A stretch of DNA of 64,000 nucleotides from Corallococcus macrosporus (GTDB taxonomy: Bacteria > Myxococcota > Myxococcia > Myxococcales > Myxococcaceae). The DNA lies in NCBI RefSeq assembly GCF_017302985.1, contig NZ_JAFIMU010000009.1:310001-374000 (forward strand). Direction: 5' to 3'. A program made the position numbers and the translations under genes. The notes under the pieces are model-generated. The model had not been told where the DNA came from. It made no database searches and worked only from the letters and a program-made list of their open reading frames with translations. Positions 53,367 through 62,236 of this stretch are shown here, in pieces (the first letter of the stretch is position 1; every line of letters begins with the position of its first letter).

Positions 53367-54874
53367 GCGACGGGCTTCTCGACGACGCAACGCTCGCGAA
53401 GGTCGAGGAGGTGCTCCAGGGCGCCTGCGGCCTGACGCTCGCGAGCAGCCTGCGTCGCTCGCTGGAGCCCGCGCTGGCCCGCGCCGCGCTGTCGCGCAAC
53501 CTGTCCGGAGTGGCCTTCCTGCGTCAGCTGCTGATGCGCGAGCCGACGGCGGTGGAGGCCTTCATCGAGCACGCCGTCATCGGCGAGACGTACTTCTTCC
53601 GCCACCCGGAACACCTGCGCGCGCTGGCGTCGCGGGCGAAGGCGCACCAGGGCGGCCCGTTCCACGTCTGGAGCGCGGGCTGCGCGAGCGGCGAGGAGCC
53701 CTACAGCATCGCCATGGCGCTGATGGCCGCGGGCCTGGGCAACGGCGGGCGCTTCCGCGTGCTGGCGACGGACGTGTCCGGCCGCGCCCTGCAGCGCGCG
53801 AAGGCCGGCGTGTACAGCCCCTGGTCGCTGCGGCGCATCGAGCCGGAGCTGGAGAAGCGCTTCCTGGTGACGCACCCCGGCGCGTCGGGACAGGACGCGC
53901 AGCACACCGTCGCGCAGGAGGTCGTGCGCTCGGTGGACTTCCGCCGCCACAACCTGGCCACGGACGCGGTGCCGTCCATGGGCTTCCACGCCATCTTCTG
54001 CCGCAACGTCCTCATCTACTTCACGCCGGAGCTGGTGCGCGCGGTGCTGAGCCGGCTGGTGGGCGCGCTCGCGCCGGGCGGGCTGCTCTTCGTGTCGCCC
54101 GCGGAGGTGCCGCTCACCAACGGGATGGGGCTGGAGACGCTGGACGTGGACGGCACGCCCGTCCTGCGCCTGCCGCTGGATCCGTGGCTCGCCGGTGAGA
54201 CCGCGGCCGCGTCTTCACGCCAGGACGCGCCGGGGGCCCTGGCCGCCACGCTCCGCCGTGAGACGCCGGTGCCGGGCAGCCTGCGCCTGGAGCCCCGCCG
54301 CCCCAGCCCCACACCGGTGCCGGGCAGCCTGCGCCTGGAGCCCCTGCGTCCCACGCCCGGGCCCATGCCGGCCTACGTGCCTCGGACGTCCCGGCCGGCT
54401 CCGGCCCCGGCTCCGGAGACGCCCCGGGCTCCGGCCCCGGAGACGCCCGCCGCGCGCGCGGCCCAGGACGCGGGCCTGCTGACGCGGGCCCTGGAGGCGG
54501 CGCACGCGGGCCACTTCGAGGAAGCGGAGGCGCTGGCGCGCGAGGCGGCCCGGGCGCTGTCCCCGGAGGCGTACCTGCTGCTGGCGATGGTGGCCGAGTC
54601 GCGCAACGACCTGTACGCGGCGGTGGAGGCGGTGCGCAAGGCGCTGTACCTGGAGCCGCAGCTGGCGCTGGGACATGCGACGCTGGTGGCGCTCTACAGC
54701 CGCCTGGACCGGCGTGAGGACGCGGAGCGGGCGAGGCAGAACGCGCTGCGCGCGCTGGATGGATTGGATGACGAGCACCCGCTGCGAGGCGTGGAGACGA
54801 CGATGACGGCGGGAGGCTTGCGGCAGGCGCTGGCTCCCCGTCCTTCGCAGATGGGCTGGCAGGGCGCGCGCTGA
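53363..54874 (+). CDS. cheR: CheR methyltransferase with TPR tail
   Basis: 503 residues. N-terminal CheR helices and catalytic domain (VIGETYFFRHPEHL; SAM site SAGCASGEEPYSIA; IFCRNVLIYF) methylate receptor glutamates. After a Pro-rich linker with a 31-bp DNA repeat come TPR-like helices (~400-470; FEEAEALAREAARALSPEAY). A CheR-TPR arrangement is known from FrzF of Myxococcus. The GTG start overlaps the cheW stop. Confidence 0.92.
   Translation: MSDGLLDDATLAKVEEVLQGACGLTLASSLRRSLEPALARAALSRNLSGVAFLRQLLMREPTAVEAFIEHAVIGETYFFRHPEHLRALASRAKAHQGGPFHVWSAGCASGEEPYSIAMALMAAGLGNGGRFRVLATDVSGRALQRAKAGVYSPWSLRRIEPELEKRFLVTHPGASGQDAQHTVAQEVVRSVDFRRHNLATDAVPSMGFHAIFCRNVLIYFTPELVRAVLSRLVGALAPGGLLFVSPAEVPLTNGMGLETLDVDGTPVLRLPLDPWLAGETAAASSRQDAPGALAATLRRETPVPGSLRLEPRRPSPTPVPGSLRLEPLRPTPGPMPAYVPRTSRPAPAPAPETPRAPAPETPAARAAQDAGLLTRALEAAHAGHFEEAEALAREAARALSPEAYLLLAMVAESRNDLYAAVEAVRKALYLEPQLALGHATLVALYSRLDRREDAERARQNALRALDGLDDEHPLRGVETTMTAGGLRQALAPRPSQMGWQGAR
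54266..54344 (+). repeat. Two 31-bp identical repeats in the cheR linker
   Basis: 54266-54296 and 54314-54344 are identical; the period is 48 bp and encodes a 16-residue unit beginning PVPGSLRLEP. It sits between the methyltransferase and TPR parts, so length variation would alter domain spacing. Confidence 0.85.
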
Positions 54875-54913
54875 CCCCTTGGGGCGCGCCGGTACACGTG
54901 AGGTGGGGACAAC

Positions 54914-56521
54914 GTGGAAGCGAAAGGTTTGAAGATGGCGTCGCCTGAAGGGGCGGATTCGACCAGGCTCAGCCTGCGGACGAAGATCCTCGGGGGCACG
55001 GGCATCTTCGGCATCGTGCTGGTCGGCATCCTGACCTTCGCGTTCTGGATGCAGATGAGCGACAGCCTGCTGGACGAGCTCACCAAGCGCGCGCGCGCGG
55101 TGGGCATCGGCATGGCGTTCGCGGTGGCCCCGTCCGCGGCGGCGGGGGACGCGGCCATGCTCCAGGAGGGCACCGACGCGGCCCTCAAGAGCGTGGCCGA
55201 CCTCGCGTACATCGTGATCCGCGACCCGAGCGGCAAGGTGCTGGCGCGCTCCGCGCACGAGCACTTCGCGACCGCCGCCGCCGTGGAGCCCGCCGACGGC
55301 GACGGGGTGGTGGACCGCCTGCTGACCGTGGGCACGCTGCCCGTGGTGGAGACGACGGCGCCCATCGTCTTCGGGGTGCCGGGCGGCTCGCTCAAGCGCG
55401 TGGGCACCGTGCAACTCGCGCTGGACCGCGAGGCGCTGGCGGAGTCGCTGTCCTCCAGCACCTGGCGCACCGCGGGCCTGGGCCTGCTGGTGCTGGTGCT
55501 GGGCCTCTTGGCGGCGGCCGGCATGGCCAGCCTCTTCATCGTCCCGCTGGAGCGGCTGGCCCGCGCGGCGGTGGGCATCGCGGCGGGCGACCTGCGCCAG
55601 CAGATCGACACCACCGGCACGGACGAGATTGGCGAGCTGGCGCGCAGCTTCGCCACCATGGCGGACGCGCTGGTGCACCTGCTGCACGACCTGCGCGGCG
55701 CGGCCACGGACCTGGAGCACGAGGCCGCGGGCGTGCTGGCCACGTCCACGCAGCAGTCCGCGATGGCGCACCAGCAGGCGTCCGCCATCAACGAGACCAG
55801 CACCACGGTGGCGGAGATCGCCCAGACCTCCAAGCAGGCGACCTCCTACGCGGACGCGGTCATCGCGCAGACGCAGAAGTCGGAATCGCTCAGCGCCCAG
55901 GGCCAGAAGGTCGTCACGGAGAGCGTGGAGGGCATGGAGAAGCTGGGTGAGCAGGTGAAGGCCATTGCCCTGGCCATCACCGACCTGAACGAGCGCACGC
56001 TGCAGATCAGCGACATCATCGGACAGGTGAAGGACGTGGCCGAGCAGTCCAACCTGCTGGCCCTCAACGCCTCCATCGAGGCGGCGAAGGCGGGCGAGCA
56101 CGGGCGGGGCTTCGCGGTGGTGGCCACGGAGATGCGCACGCTGGCGGAGCAGTCCCGCATGGCGGCCGACCAGGTGCGCGTGCTGCTGGGTGAGGTGCAG
56201 AAGGGCACTCGCGTGGCCGTCACCACGACGGACGAGGGCAGCCGGCGCGCCCAGGCTGCGATGGAGCTTGCGCGCGGCGCGGGCTCCACCATCCTGGGGC
56301 TGTCGGAGGTCATCCGCGAGTCGTCCGGGGCGGCCCGGCAGATCGCGGGCAACACGCGGCAGCAGACCATCGGCGTGGAGCAGATCGCCACGGCGATGGG
56401 CGAATTGACGTCCGCCATGAGTGATTCGGTGGAGGGAACCCGGCGGATTGAACAGGTGGCCGGCAACCTCTCCATCTTGTCGAAGCGCTTCTCTGAACTT
56501 GTAGGCAGGTACCAGCTATGA
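54914..56521 (+). CDS. Methyl-accepting chemotaxis protein
   Basis: 535 residues. Two membrane helices (LGGTGIFGIVLVGILTFAFW near 25-47 and LGLLVLVLGLLAAAGMASLF near 186-210) enclose a ~140-residue periplasmic sensor, followed by HAMP and a signalling coiled coil with hairpin tip (DVAEQSNLLALNASIEAAKA). No C-terminal CheR-tethering pentapeptide. Ligand unknown. The GTG start has GGGGAC before it. ATGA overlap with cheY. Confidence 0.95.
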   Translation: MEAKGLKMASPEGADSTRLSLRTKILGGTGIFGIVLVGILTFAFWMQMSDSLLDELTKRARAVGIGMAFAVAPSAAAGDAAMLQEGTDAALKSVADLAYIVIRDPSGKVLARSAHEHFATAAAVEPADGDGVVDRLLTVGTLPVVETTAPIVFGVPGGSLKRVGTVQLALDREALAESLSSSTWRTAGLGLLVLVLGLLAAAGMASLFIVPLERLARAAVGIAAGDLRQQIDTTGTDEIGELARSFATMADALVHLLHDLRGAATDLEHEAAGVLATSTQQSAMAHQQASAINETSTTVAEIAQTSKQATSYADAVIAQTQKSESLSAQGQKVVTESVEGMEKLGEQVKAIALAITDLNERTLQISDIIGQVKDVAEQSNLLALNASIEAAKAGEHGRGFAVVATEMRTLAEQSRMAADQVRVLLGEVQKGTRVAVTTTDEGSRRAQAAMELARGAGSTILGLSEVIRESSGAARQIAGNTRQQTIGVEQIATAMGELTSAMSDSVEGTRRIEQVAGNLSILSKRFSELVGRYQL

Positions 56522-56931
56522 ACAGCAACGTGACGGGTGGGGCACGCAAGGCGGCGAAGGTGCTCATCGTGGAGGACACGAAGACCATCACCAACCTCCT
56601 GCAGGTCTACCTGATGGGGTGGGGGCTGGACTTCATGGACGCGCCCAACGGCGCGGTGGGACTCAAGCGGGCGCGCGAGCAGAAGCCGGACCTCATCATC
56701 TCCGACGTGCAGATGCCGGAGATGGACGGCTTCGCGCTGTGCGCGGCCATCCGGGCGGACTCGAAGCTGCACGACACGCCGTTCATGCTGCTCACGTCGC
56801 TGAAGGACGACGCCAGCCGGCAGAAGGGCAAGCTCGTCGGCGCGAGCGCCTTCCTCAACAAGCCGGTGTCCGTGGACGACCTGCGCTCCAAGGTGCGGGA
56901 CATCCTCAAGCTGCCGGCCACGAAGTACTGA
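56518..56931 (+). CDS. cheY: CheY-like single-domain response regulator
   Basis: 137 residues, one receiver domain: IVEDTKT (acidic pair), phospho-Asp in LIISDVQMPEMDGF, MLLTSLKD and Lys in LNKPVSVD. Probably receives phosphate from the CheA-like kinase and carries it to an effector not encoded here. ATGA overlap with the receptor gene. Confidence 0.94.
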   Translation: MNSNVTGGARKAAKVLIVEDTKTITNLLQVYLMGWGLDFMDAPNGAVGLKRAREQKPDLIISDVQMPEMDGFALCAAIRADSKLHDTPFMLLTSLKDDASRQKGKLVGASAFLNKPVSVDDLRSKVRDILKLPATKY

Positions 56932-56938
56932 TCCGCCC

Positions 56939-57520
56939 ATGGCTACCGAAGACCGCAAGCTGCTGCCCATCGACTTCGACGAGCTGAAGGCCTCGCTCGA
57001 CGCGGCCCAGATGCTGCTTGAAGGCGCCACGGTGGTGAGCGCCCACAAGCGGCGCGAGGTGCTGCACCAGCGCGCGGTGGCGCTGGCGAACTCTCGCCAT
57101 GAAGTGCGCCAGGAGGTCGTCACGGTGCTCGCCTTCCAGGTGGGCGGCGAGCGCTACGCGGTGAAGATCGACTTCGTGGACCACGTGCTGGAGTCGCGCG
57201 GGATGTGCTCGCTGCCCGGGGCGCCGCGCCACGTGCTGGGGGCGCTGCTGTCGCGCTCGCGCATCGTGCCGGTGCTGGACCTGCGGCAGCTCCTGGGGCT
57301 GGAGGGCGGCGGCATGTCCGACCTGAGCAAGGTCGTGGTGGTGGAAGTGGAGGACGAAGCGTTCGGGTTGGCGGCGGAGGTCGTGGACGGACGGCTGGAG
57401 TTGCCGCGCGCGGAGCTGTCCCAGCCGCCGCCGGGCCCGTTCCTGTTCCTGACGCCGGACCGGCTCACGGTGCTGGACCTCACACAGCTGGGCAACCCGG
57501 CGGCCGCTCGGCGCGGCTAG
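56939..57520 (+). CDS. cheW: CheW-like coupling protein, second copy
   Basis: 193 residues. About 60 N-terminal residues (LPIDFDELKASLDAAQMLLE, HKRREVLHQRAVALANSRHE) precede a CheW domain (VLAFQVGGERYAVKIDFVD, PVLDLRQLLG). The amphipathic extension is longer than in standard CheW. It sits between cheY and cheA and may bind the kinase or receptor array differently from the first copy. Confidence 0.92.
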   Translation: MATEDRKLLPIDFDELKASLDAAQMLLEGATVVSAHKRREVLHQRAVALANSRHEVRQEVVTVLAFQVGGERYAVKIDFVDHVLESRGMCSLPGAPRHVLGALLSRSRIVPVLDLRQLLGLEGGGMSDLSKVVVVEVEDEAFGLAAEVVDGRLELPRAELSQPPPGPFLFLTPDRLTVLDLTQLGNPAAARRG

Positions 57521-57535
57521 AGGGGACTGGGTTTC

Positions 57536-60079
57536 ATGGATCCGCAGTTGCTGCGCAGCATCTGGCCGGTGTTCGCCGCGGAGACGCGCGAGCAGATTCA
57601 GGCCATCGGGTCGAAGGTGCTGGGGCTGGAGCAGCCGGCCTCCGCGCGCGAGCCGGACCTGCTGCCGTCCCTCAAGCGCGTGGTGCACAGCCTCAAGGGC
57701 TCCGCGGCCAGCCTGGGGCTGGACGACATTGAACGCATCGTCCACGCCATCGAGGACGGGCTGTCCCACGTGGACGTGGATCAGCCCATCTCCCGGGGCT
57801 CCGTGGAGGCGATGCTGCGGGGCCTGTCCGCCATCGAGAACGCCCTCAACCGGGGCGACGCGGGGGAGCAACCCGTGGTGGACGGCGTGGCCTCGCTGCT
57901 CCGGGCCCTGGGCCACGAGGCGCCGGCGGCTCCTTCCGCCGACGACGCCGCGGGCGCGGGCCCGCTGGGCGAGGACGGGCTGAAGGCGCTGGTCGCGCTG
58001 GAGTCGGCGCTGAGCAAGCTGGTGTCCCCCAAGGTGGAGGACCGGGCGGGCGCGGTGCGCGCGGCGGTGGACCAGGCGCACGCCCTGCGCCACAGCGCGG
58101 AGGCCGTCCAGGCGGACCAGGTGGCGGCGCTGGCGGAGGCCGCGGCGCTGGGCTTCACGCGCATGGAGGAGGGCGGGGACGCGGCGGGACAGGCGGCGTC
58201 GGAGGTGGCGGGCGCGCTGGTGGACCTGCGCATGGCGCTGGGCGTGGTGGAGGACGCCGGGGCGGTGCGGGAACCCGAGCCCGCGAAGCCGGCTCCTGCC
58301 CCCGCCGCGAAGCCCGCGGCGCGCGCCACGGCCTCGGCGCCGGAGGGGCGCAACGGTTCGGTGGACCGCGCGGTGCGCGTGTCGGTGAAGACGCTGGACT
58401 CGCTGGCGCTCCAGGTGGAGCACCTGGTGTCGGGGCGTTCCCAGCAGGGCCGGCGCACGGAGGGCTTCCGCTCGCTGACGGACCAGGCGCACGAAGTGCT
58501 GCTGCACCTGGAGCGCGCCGCGTCGCAGTTGGCCATGTCCGGCGGCGGACCCGCGCTGGAGCCGCTGCGCACGGGCGTGGGTCTGATGCGCACGATGCAG
58601 AAGCGCCTCTTGGAGCACGCGAAGGAGGCGCACCGCGACGGCGAGCAGCAGTCGCTGGTGGCGCAGGTCATCCGCGACGACCTGCGCGACCTGCGCATGG
58701 TGCCGGCCTCGCAGGTGCTGGAGCCCCTGCGGCGCACGGTGCGCGAGACGGCGTCCCGGCTGGGCAAGGAGGTGGCGCTGGAGCTGGGCGGCACCGACGT
58801 GCGGCTGGACCGGCGCATCGTGGACGCGCTGAAGGATCCGCTGGTGCACCTGGTGCGCAACGCCATCGACCACGGGCTGGAGATGCCCGCGGTGCGCAAG
58901 GCGGCGGGCAAGCCGGAGACGGGCCGGCTGTCGGTGCGGGTGGAGGCGCGGGGCACGCGCATCGGCGTCATCGTGGAGGACGACGGCGGGGGCCTGGACC
59001 CCGTGCGCGTGCGCGCGACGGCGGTGCGCCGGGGCCTGATGAACCAGGAGGCGGCGGACAAGCTGACGGACGCGCAGGCCGCGCGGCTCATCTTCCAGCC
59101 GGGCTTCTCCACGCGGGACGAGGTCACGTCCACGTCGGGGCGTGGCGTCGGGCTGGACGTGGTGCTGGCCACCGCGCAGCGGCTGCAGGGCAGCGCGGAC
59201 GTGGAGTACACGCCGGGCAAGGGCACGCGCTTCATCGTGGACCTGCCGCTGACGCTGGCCGCGGCGCTGGGCCTGCTGGTGCGCACCGGCACCACCGTCA
59301 CCGCGATTCCCTCCGACACCGTGAAGCGCGTGCTGCGTCTGGACGCGGACGACGTGGGCACGGTGGCGGGGCGCGTGGTGGCGCGGCTGGACGGCGAGCA
59401 GCTCACGTTCCTGTCGCTCTCGGAGGCCATCGGCCTGCCGCGCATGCCGCTCGCGCTGGAGTCCGGCCGGCGGCAGACCGCGGTGCTGCTGTCGCTCGGT
59501 GAAGAGCGCGTGCTGTACGCCATCGACGAGGTGGTGGGGCAGCAGGAGCTGGTGGTCCGCTCCCTGGGCAAGCACCTGCGGGAGGTGACGCACCTGGCGG
59601 GCGCGGCGGTGCTGGACGACGGCCGCGTGGTGCCGGTGCTCAACGCGCCGGAGCTCTTGCGCGCGGCCAAGCCGGACACGCGCGCCGCCGTGGGCGAATC
59701 CAAGATGCCGCGCATCCTGGTGTGCGACGACTCGCTCACCACGCGCTTCGCGATGAAGTCCCTGCTGGAGATCGCCGGCTACCCGGTGGTGACGGCGTCG
59801 GACGGCGAGGAGGCGTGGCAGGTGCTGGAGCGCGTGCACTGCCACCTGGTGGTCAGCGACTGGCAGATGCCCCGGCTGGACGGCGTGGGCCTGGCGCGCA
59901 GAATCAAGGGCCACCCCATGTTCCGGCGCACGCCCATCATCCTGGTCACGTCGCTGGACAGCAACGAGGACCGCGCGGCCGGCCTGGAGGCGGGCGCGGA
60001 CGGCTACCTGGTCAAGCGCGAGGTGGAGCGCGGCAAGCTCCTGGAGCTCGTGCGCCAGCTGCTGCCCGGCTCCGCATGA
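57536..60079 (+). CDS. cheA: CheA-family hybrid histidine kinase with receiver
   Basis: 847 residues. Hpt domain (His51 in VVHSLKGSAASLG), Pro/Ala linker with dimerisation helices (~270-350), HATPase (HLVRNAIDHGLE, DDGGGLD, GRGVGLDVV), a CheW-like regulatory domain (~560-690) and a C-terminal receiver (Asp775 in VVSDWQMPRLDG). This CheA-CheY fusion resembles FrzE. There is no cheB in the operon. GAGGGGA precedes the ATG. Confidence 0.95.
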   Translation: MDPQLLRSIWPVFAAETREQIQAIGSKVLGLEQPASAREPDLLPSLKRVVHSLKGSAASLGLDDIERIVHAIEDGLSHVDVDQPISRGSVEAMLRGLSAIENALNRGDAGEQPVVDGVASLLRALGHEAPAAPSADDAAGAGPLGEDGLKALVALESALSKLVSPKVEDRAGAVRAAVDQAHALRHSAEAVQADQVAALAEAAALGFTRMEEGGDAAGQAASEVAGALVDLRMALGVVEDAGAVREPEPAKPAPAPAAKPAARATASAPEGRNGSVDRAVRVSVKTLDSLALQVEHLVSGRSQQGRRTEGFRSLTDQAHEVLLHLERAASQLAMSGGGPALEPLRTGVGLMRTMQKRLLEHAKEAHRDGEQQSLVAQVIRDDLRDLRMVPASQVLEPLRRTVRETASRLGKEVALELGGTDVRLDRRIVDALKDPLVHLVRNAIDHGLEMPAVRKAAGKPETGRLSVRVEARGTRIGVIVEDDGGGLDPVRVRATAVRRGLMNQEAADKLTDAQAARLIFQPGFSTRDEVTSTSGRGVGLDVVLATAQRLQGSADVEYTPGKGTRFIVDLPLTLAAALGLLVRTGTTVTAIPSDTVKRVLRLDADDVGTVAGRVVARLDGEQLTFLSLSEAIGLPRMPLALESGRRQTAVLLSLGEERVLYAIDEVVGQQELVVRSLGKHLREVTHLAGAAVLDDGRVVPVLNAPELLRAAKPDTRAAVGESKMPRILVCDDSLTTRFAMKSLLEIAGYPVVTASDGEEAWQVLERVHCHLVVSDWQMPRLDGVGLARRIKGHPMFRRTPIILVTSLDSNEDRAAGLEAGADGYLVKREVERGKLLELVRQLLPGSA

Positions 60080-60105
60080 GGCAGGGCAGGGCGGCTTGAA
60101 ACGAC

Positions 60106-60148
60106 GACGCCCCGTCCTTCGCCTGGTGCGAGGGACAGGGCGTCTTTT
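60106..60148. terminator. Strong bidirectional terminator
   Basis: A 17-bp stem starting GACGCCCCGTCC (60106-60122) pairs with 60128-60144 with one mismatch and one wobble, followed by TTTT on the plus strand. It closes the chemosensory operon, and the minus-strand toxin/immunity pair ends 25 bases away. Confidence 0.85.
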
Positions 60149-60169
60149 CGTTCCGGCCGCGGCGCGCGC

Positions 60170-60376
60170 TTAGCGCGGGCGGACCCACGCCTTGGGCCAG
60201 TCGTCGAACTCGGTGACCTCCTGGTCGTCCACGAGCAGCGTGTACATGGACTCTTCCGGGAAGTCGCCGATGCGCAGGCGCAGCTCCTTGCCCTCCGCCT
60301 TGGTGCGCAGCGGGTGGAGCGGGTCCGACGTCTTCACCCATTCCAGCTTCTGCTTCATCAGTTGATCAGCGGTCAT
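60170..60376 (-). CDS. Probable immunity protein of the adjacent toxin
   Basis: 68 residues, acidic and small, no signal peptide (RIGDFPEESMYTLLVDDQEV, then FDDWPKAWVRP). Its ATGA overlap with the preceding gene and its small size fit an immunity protein co-made with a toxin. I recall similar FPDEPxYTL...FDDWPxxW proteins beside polymorphic-toxin C-termini, but I could not verify that. Confidence 0.5.
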   Translation of the reverse strand: MTADQLMKQKLEWVKTSDPLHPLRTKAEGKELRLRIGDFPEESMYTLLVDDQEVTEFDDWPKAWVRPR

Positions 60377-61005
60377 AGCTTTGCCTGCGGCTTGGCGTAG
60401 ATGTTGTCCACGGCCTGGTTGGTGCGCTGCGAGCTGTTGATGATCTTGTCGTACGCCTGCGCCTCGCTCAAGCCACTCTTCTTGGCCTCACCGACGAGCT
60501 GGTCGAACGAGGGGCCGTCCAGCCGGCCGTACTTGAAGAAGTCGCGCGCCTTGAGCATCGCGGATTCAAACGTGCCCATGAACTGGCGCGCGTCCACGCG
60601 GGCCTTGTGACGGATTTCGTGGGCCGCCTTCGCGCGGTCCTCCAGCGATGCGCCCTGCGCCTTGAGCTTCGCGTCGTTCGCGGGGATGCCGGCGATCTGC
60701 TGCTTGTACCAGTTGCGGATCTCGCTGTTCGTCGTGGGCTTCTTCGCGCCGCTCGCCTGCGCGTTGTTCACGCTCGCCGCGCCTTCCGGATTGCGCGGGC
60801 GGGTGCGCGACGGGCTGCCGGTGGACACGTCGCTGGGAGGCCGCTGGGCCGTCGGCGGCGCCGAGTTCGACCGGGTCGGCTTCGTCGGCGTCGCGGACGA
60901 CGTCGTGTTGGGCTTCGAATCCACGGAGTTGCGGCGCGGCGGCGTGCCAGGCAGCGCCGACTCGGACTTCGTGGAGCGCACGCTCGAGCTTCGGTTGAGC
61001 TTCAT
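60373..61005 (-). CDS. Putative polymorphic-toxin-like protein
   Basis: 210 residues in two parts. Residues ~1-95 are Ser/Thr/Pro/Arg-rich and disordered, with no signal peptide. Residues ~105-205 form a helical domain (RNWYKQQIAGIPANDAKL, AAHEIRHKARVDARQFM, KARDFFKYGRLDGPSFDQLV, IINSSQRTNQAV) that, from memory, resembles domains at the ends of Rhs and similar polymorphic toxins. The HEIRHxAR motif supplies conserved polar residues. Translationally coupled to the small gene at 60170. Name and activity are inferred. Confidence 0.5.
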   Translation of the reverse strand: MKLNRSSSVRSTKSESALPGTPPRRNSVDSKPNTTSSATPTKPTRSNSAPPTAQRPPSDVSTGSPSRTRPRNPEGAASVNNAQASGAKKPTTNSEIRNWYKQQIAGIPANDAKLKAQGASLEDRAKAAHEIRHKARVDARQFMGTFESAMLKARDFFKYGRLDGPSFDQLVGEAKKSGLSEAQAYDKIINSSQRTNQAVDNIYAKPQAKL

Positions 61006-61129
61006 GGGGGAGACCTTCAGGGGAGGGAAGGAAAACCGCTTTCCCTTTTATCGCATCGTTGGGTAGGCGAGTTGCGACCTGCGCCTACCTTTCGCGCGTC
61101 AGTCCGACGTCTCCTGCTTTCTCATACCC

Positions 61130-62236
61130 CTAACGGTGGGCGGGTACGGGAAAGGCGTCATCCCCCGGCAGCACCAGGGTGATGTCCAGGCGGGGCTCCA
61201 TGGCCACGCGCAGCGTGCCTCCCAGGCGTCCCGCGAGCTGCCGGAGCACGGCCTCGCTTCGGGCCGTCAGGGCCGCGCCAGGGCACGCCTGGACGCGCAG
61301 GAGCCACTGGGAGGCCTCCAAGGCCGGGCCCAGGTGGACGTCCACGGCCACGGCGCCCGTGGTGCCCCGGGCCAGGGTGCGCGCCAGCAACTCCCAGTCC
61401 TCGCGGGCACCCCGCACCGGCACGGTGCGCTCCCCGGGCAGCGTCAGCGTGGGGGCGGCCCGTCCCCGTCCCTTCACGGGCGCGAAGGCCCGCTCCAGCA
61501 CGGGGCGCAGGTCGTCCACGCCCGGCACGGGTGGCGCCAGGCGCCGGTCGATGAGGTCCTTCTGGTCCGCGGCGACCTTGGCGATCCGCTCCAGGTAGCG
61601 CTGCGCCTGCGGGCCCAGCGGTCCGCCGGTGCCCTTGATCATCATGTCCACGTAGCCCTTGATGACCATGAGCGGCGTCCGCAGGTCGTGCGCAGCTCGC
61701 GAGCGCCGCTTGTCCTGCGCCGCCACGGTGCGCTCCAGGCGCTGCTTCGCTTCCAGCAACCGGGCCTGCCGCGCGCCCTGGGCCACCTCGCGCGCGTGAG
61801 CGGCGAGCAGCGCCGGGGCGAACGCGCTGAAGCGCTTCACCACGCTGCGCTGCGACGTCGTCATGGGCGCGGGCCACAGCTCCAACACGGAGGGCCGCTT
61901 CGATTCAGCCGCGCGACGGGCGGGGACGGTCCCCACCTTCATCACGCACACGCGTCCTTCATAGAGGGCCGCGCCGGTCGCACCGGTCAGCCGCAAGGAC
62001 GCCTTCAACAGAGCCTCCAGGCCCGCGCGCGTTCCTCCGCGCAGCGCCTGCTCGGCCACCGCCGTCAGCGTCGTTTCCATCCTGGCATCGAGGTCGTCCT
62101 CGATGCGCCGCCCCATCCAAGCCCCAGCCCGCACGCGCCAAGGAATGGCCATGCCTCCATGGAGGCGCAACGGCTCCAACGTGGAGCACTTCCTTTCCAC
62201 GTCAGGCAGCAATCCTTTACCCACGGTGATCGGCAC
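61130..62236 (-). CDS. Degenerate sensor histidine kinase-like protein
   Basis: 368 residues, soluble. A GAF-like N-terminal half (~50-165) precedes an H-box with the phosphoacceptor His (RAAHDLRTPLMVIKGYV). In the ATPase region the N-box Asn and the DxGxG loop cannot be found, so ATP binding is doubtful. It may be a pseudokinase or a phosphotransfer scaffold. The GTG start is chosen because TAAAAA (62251-62246) ends nine bases before it. Divergent from the lyase gene. Confidence 0.6.
   Translation of the reverse strand: MPITVGKGLLPDVERKCSTLEPLRLHGGMAIPWRVRAGAWMGRRIEDDLDARMETTLTAVAEQALRGGTRAGLEALLKASLRLTGATGAALYEGRVCVMKVGTVPARRAAESKRPSVLELWPAPMTTSQRSVVKRFSAFAPALLAAHAREVAQGARQARLLEAKQRLERTVAAQDKRRSRAAHDLRTPLMVIKGYVDMMIKGTGGPLGPQAQRYLERIAKVAADQKDLIDRRLAPPVPGVDDLRPVLERAFAPVKGRGRAAPTLTLPGERTVPVRGAREDWELLARTLARGTTGAVAVDVHLGPALEASQWLLRVQACPGAALTARSEAVLRQLAGRLGGTLRVAMEPRLDITLVLPGDDAFPVPAHR

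Noticed and set aside
56906..59914. 1002-codon open frame on the minus strand
   Set aside because: Antisense to cheW/cheA, whose motifs are unmistakable; composition is shadow-like (Arg/His/Gln/Leu).
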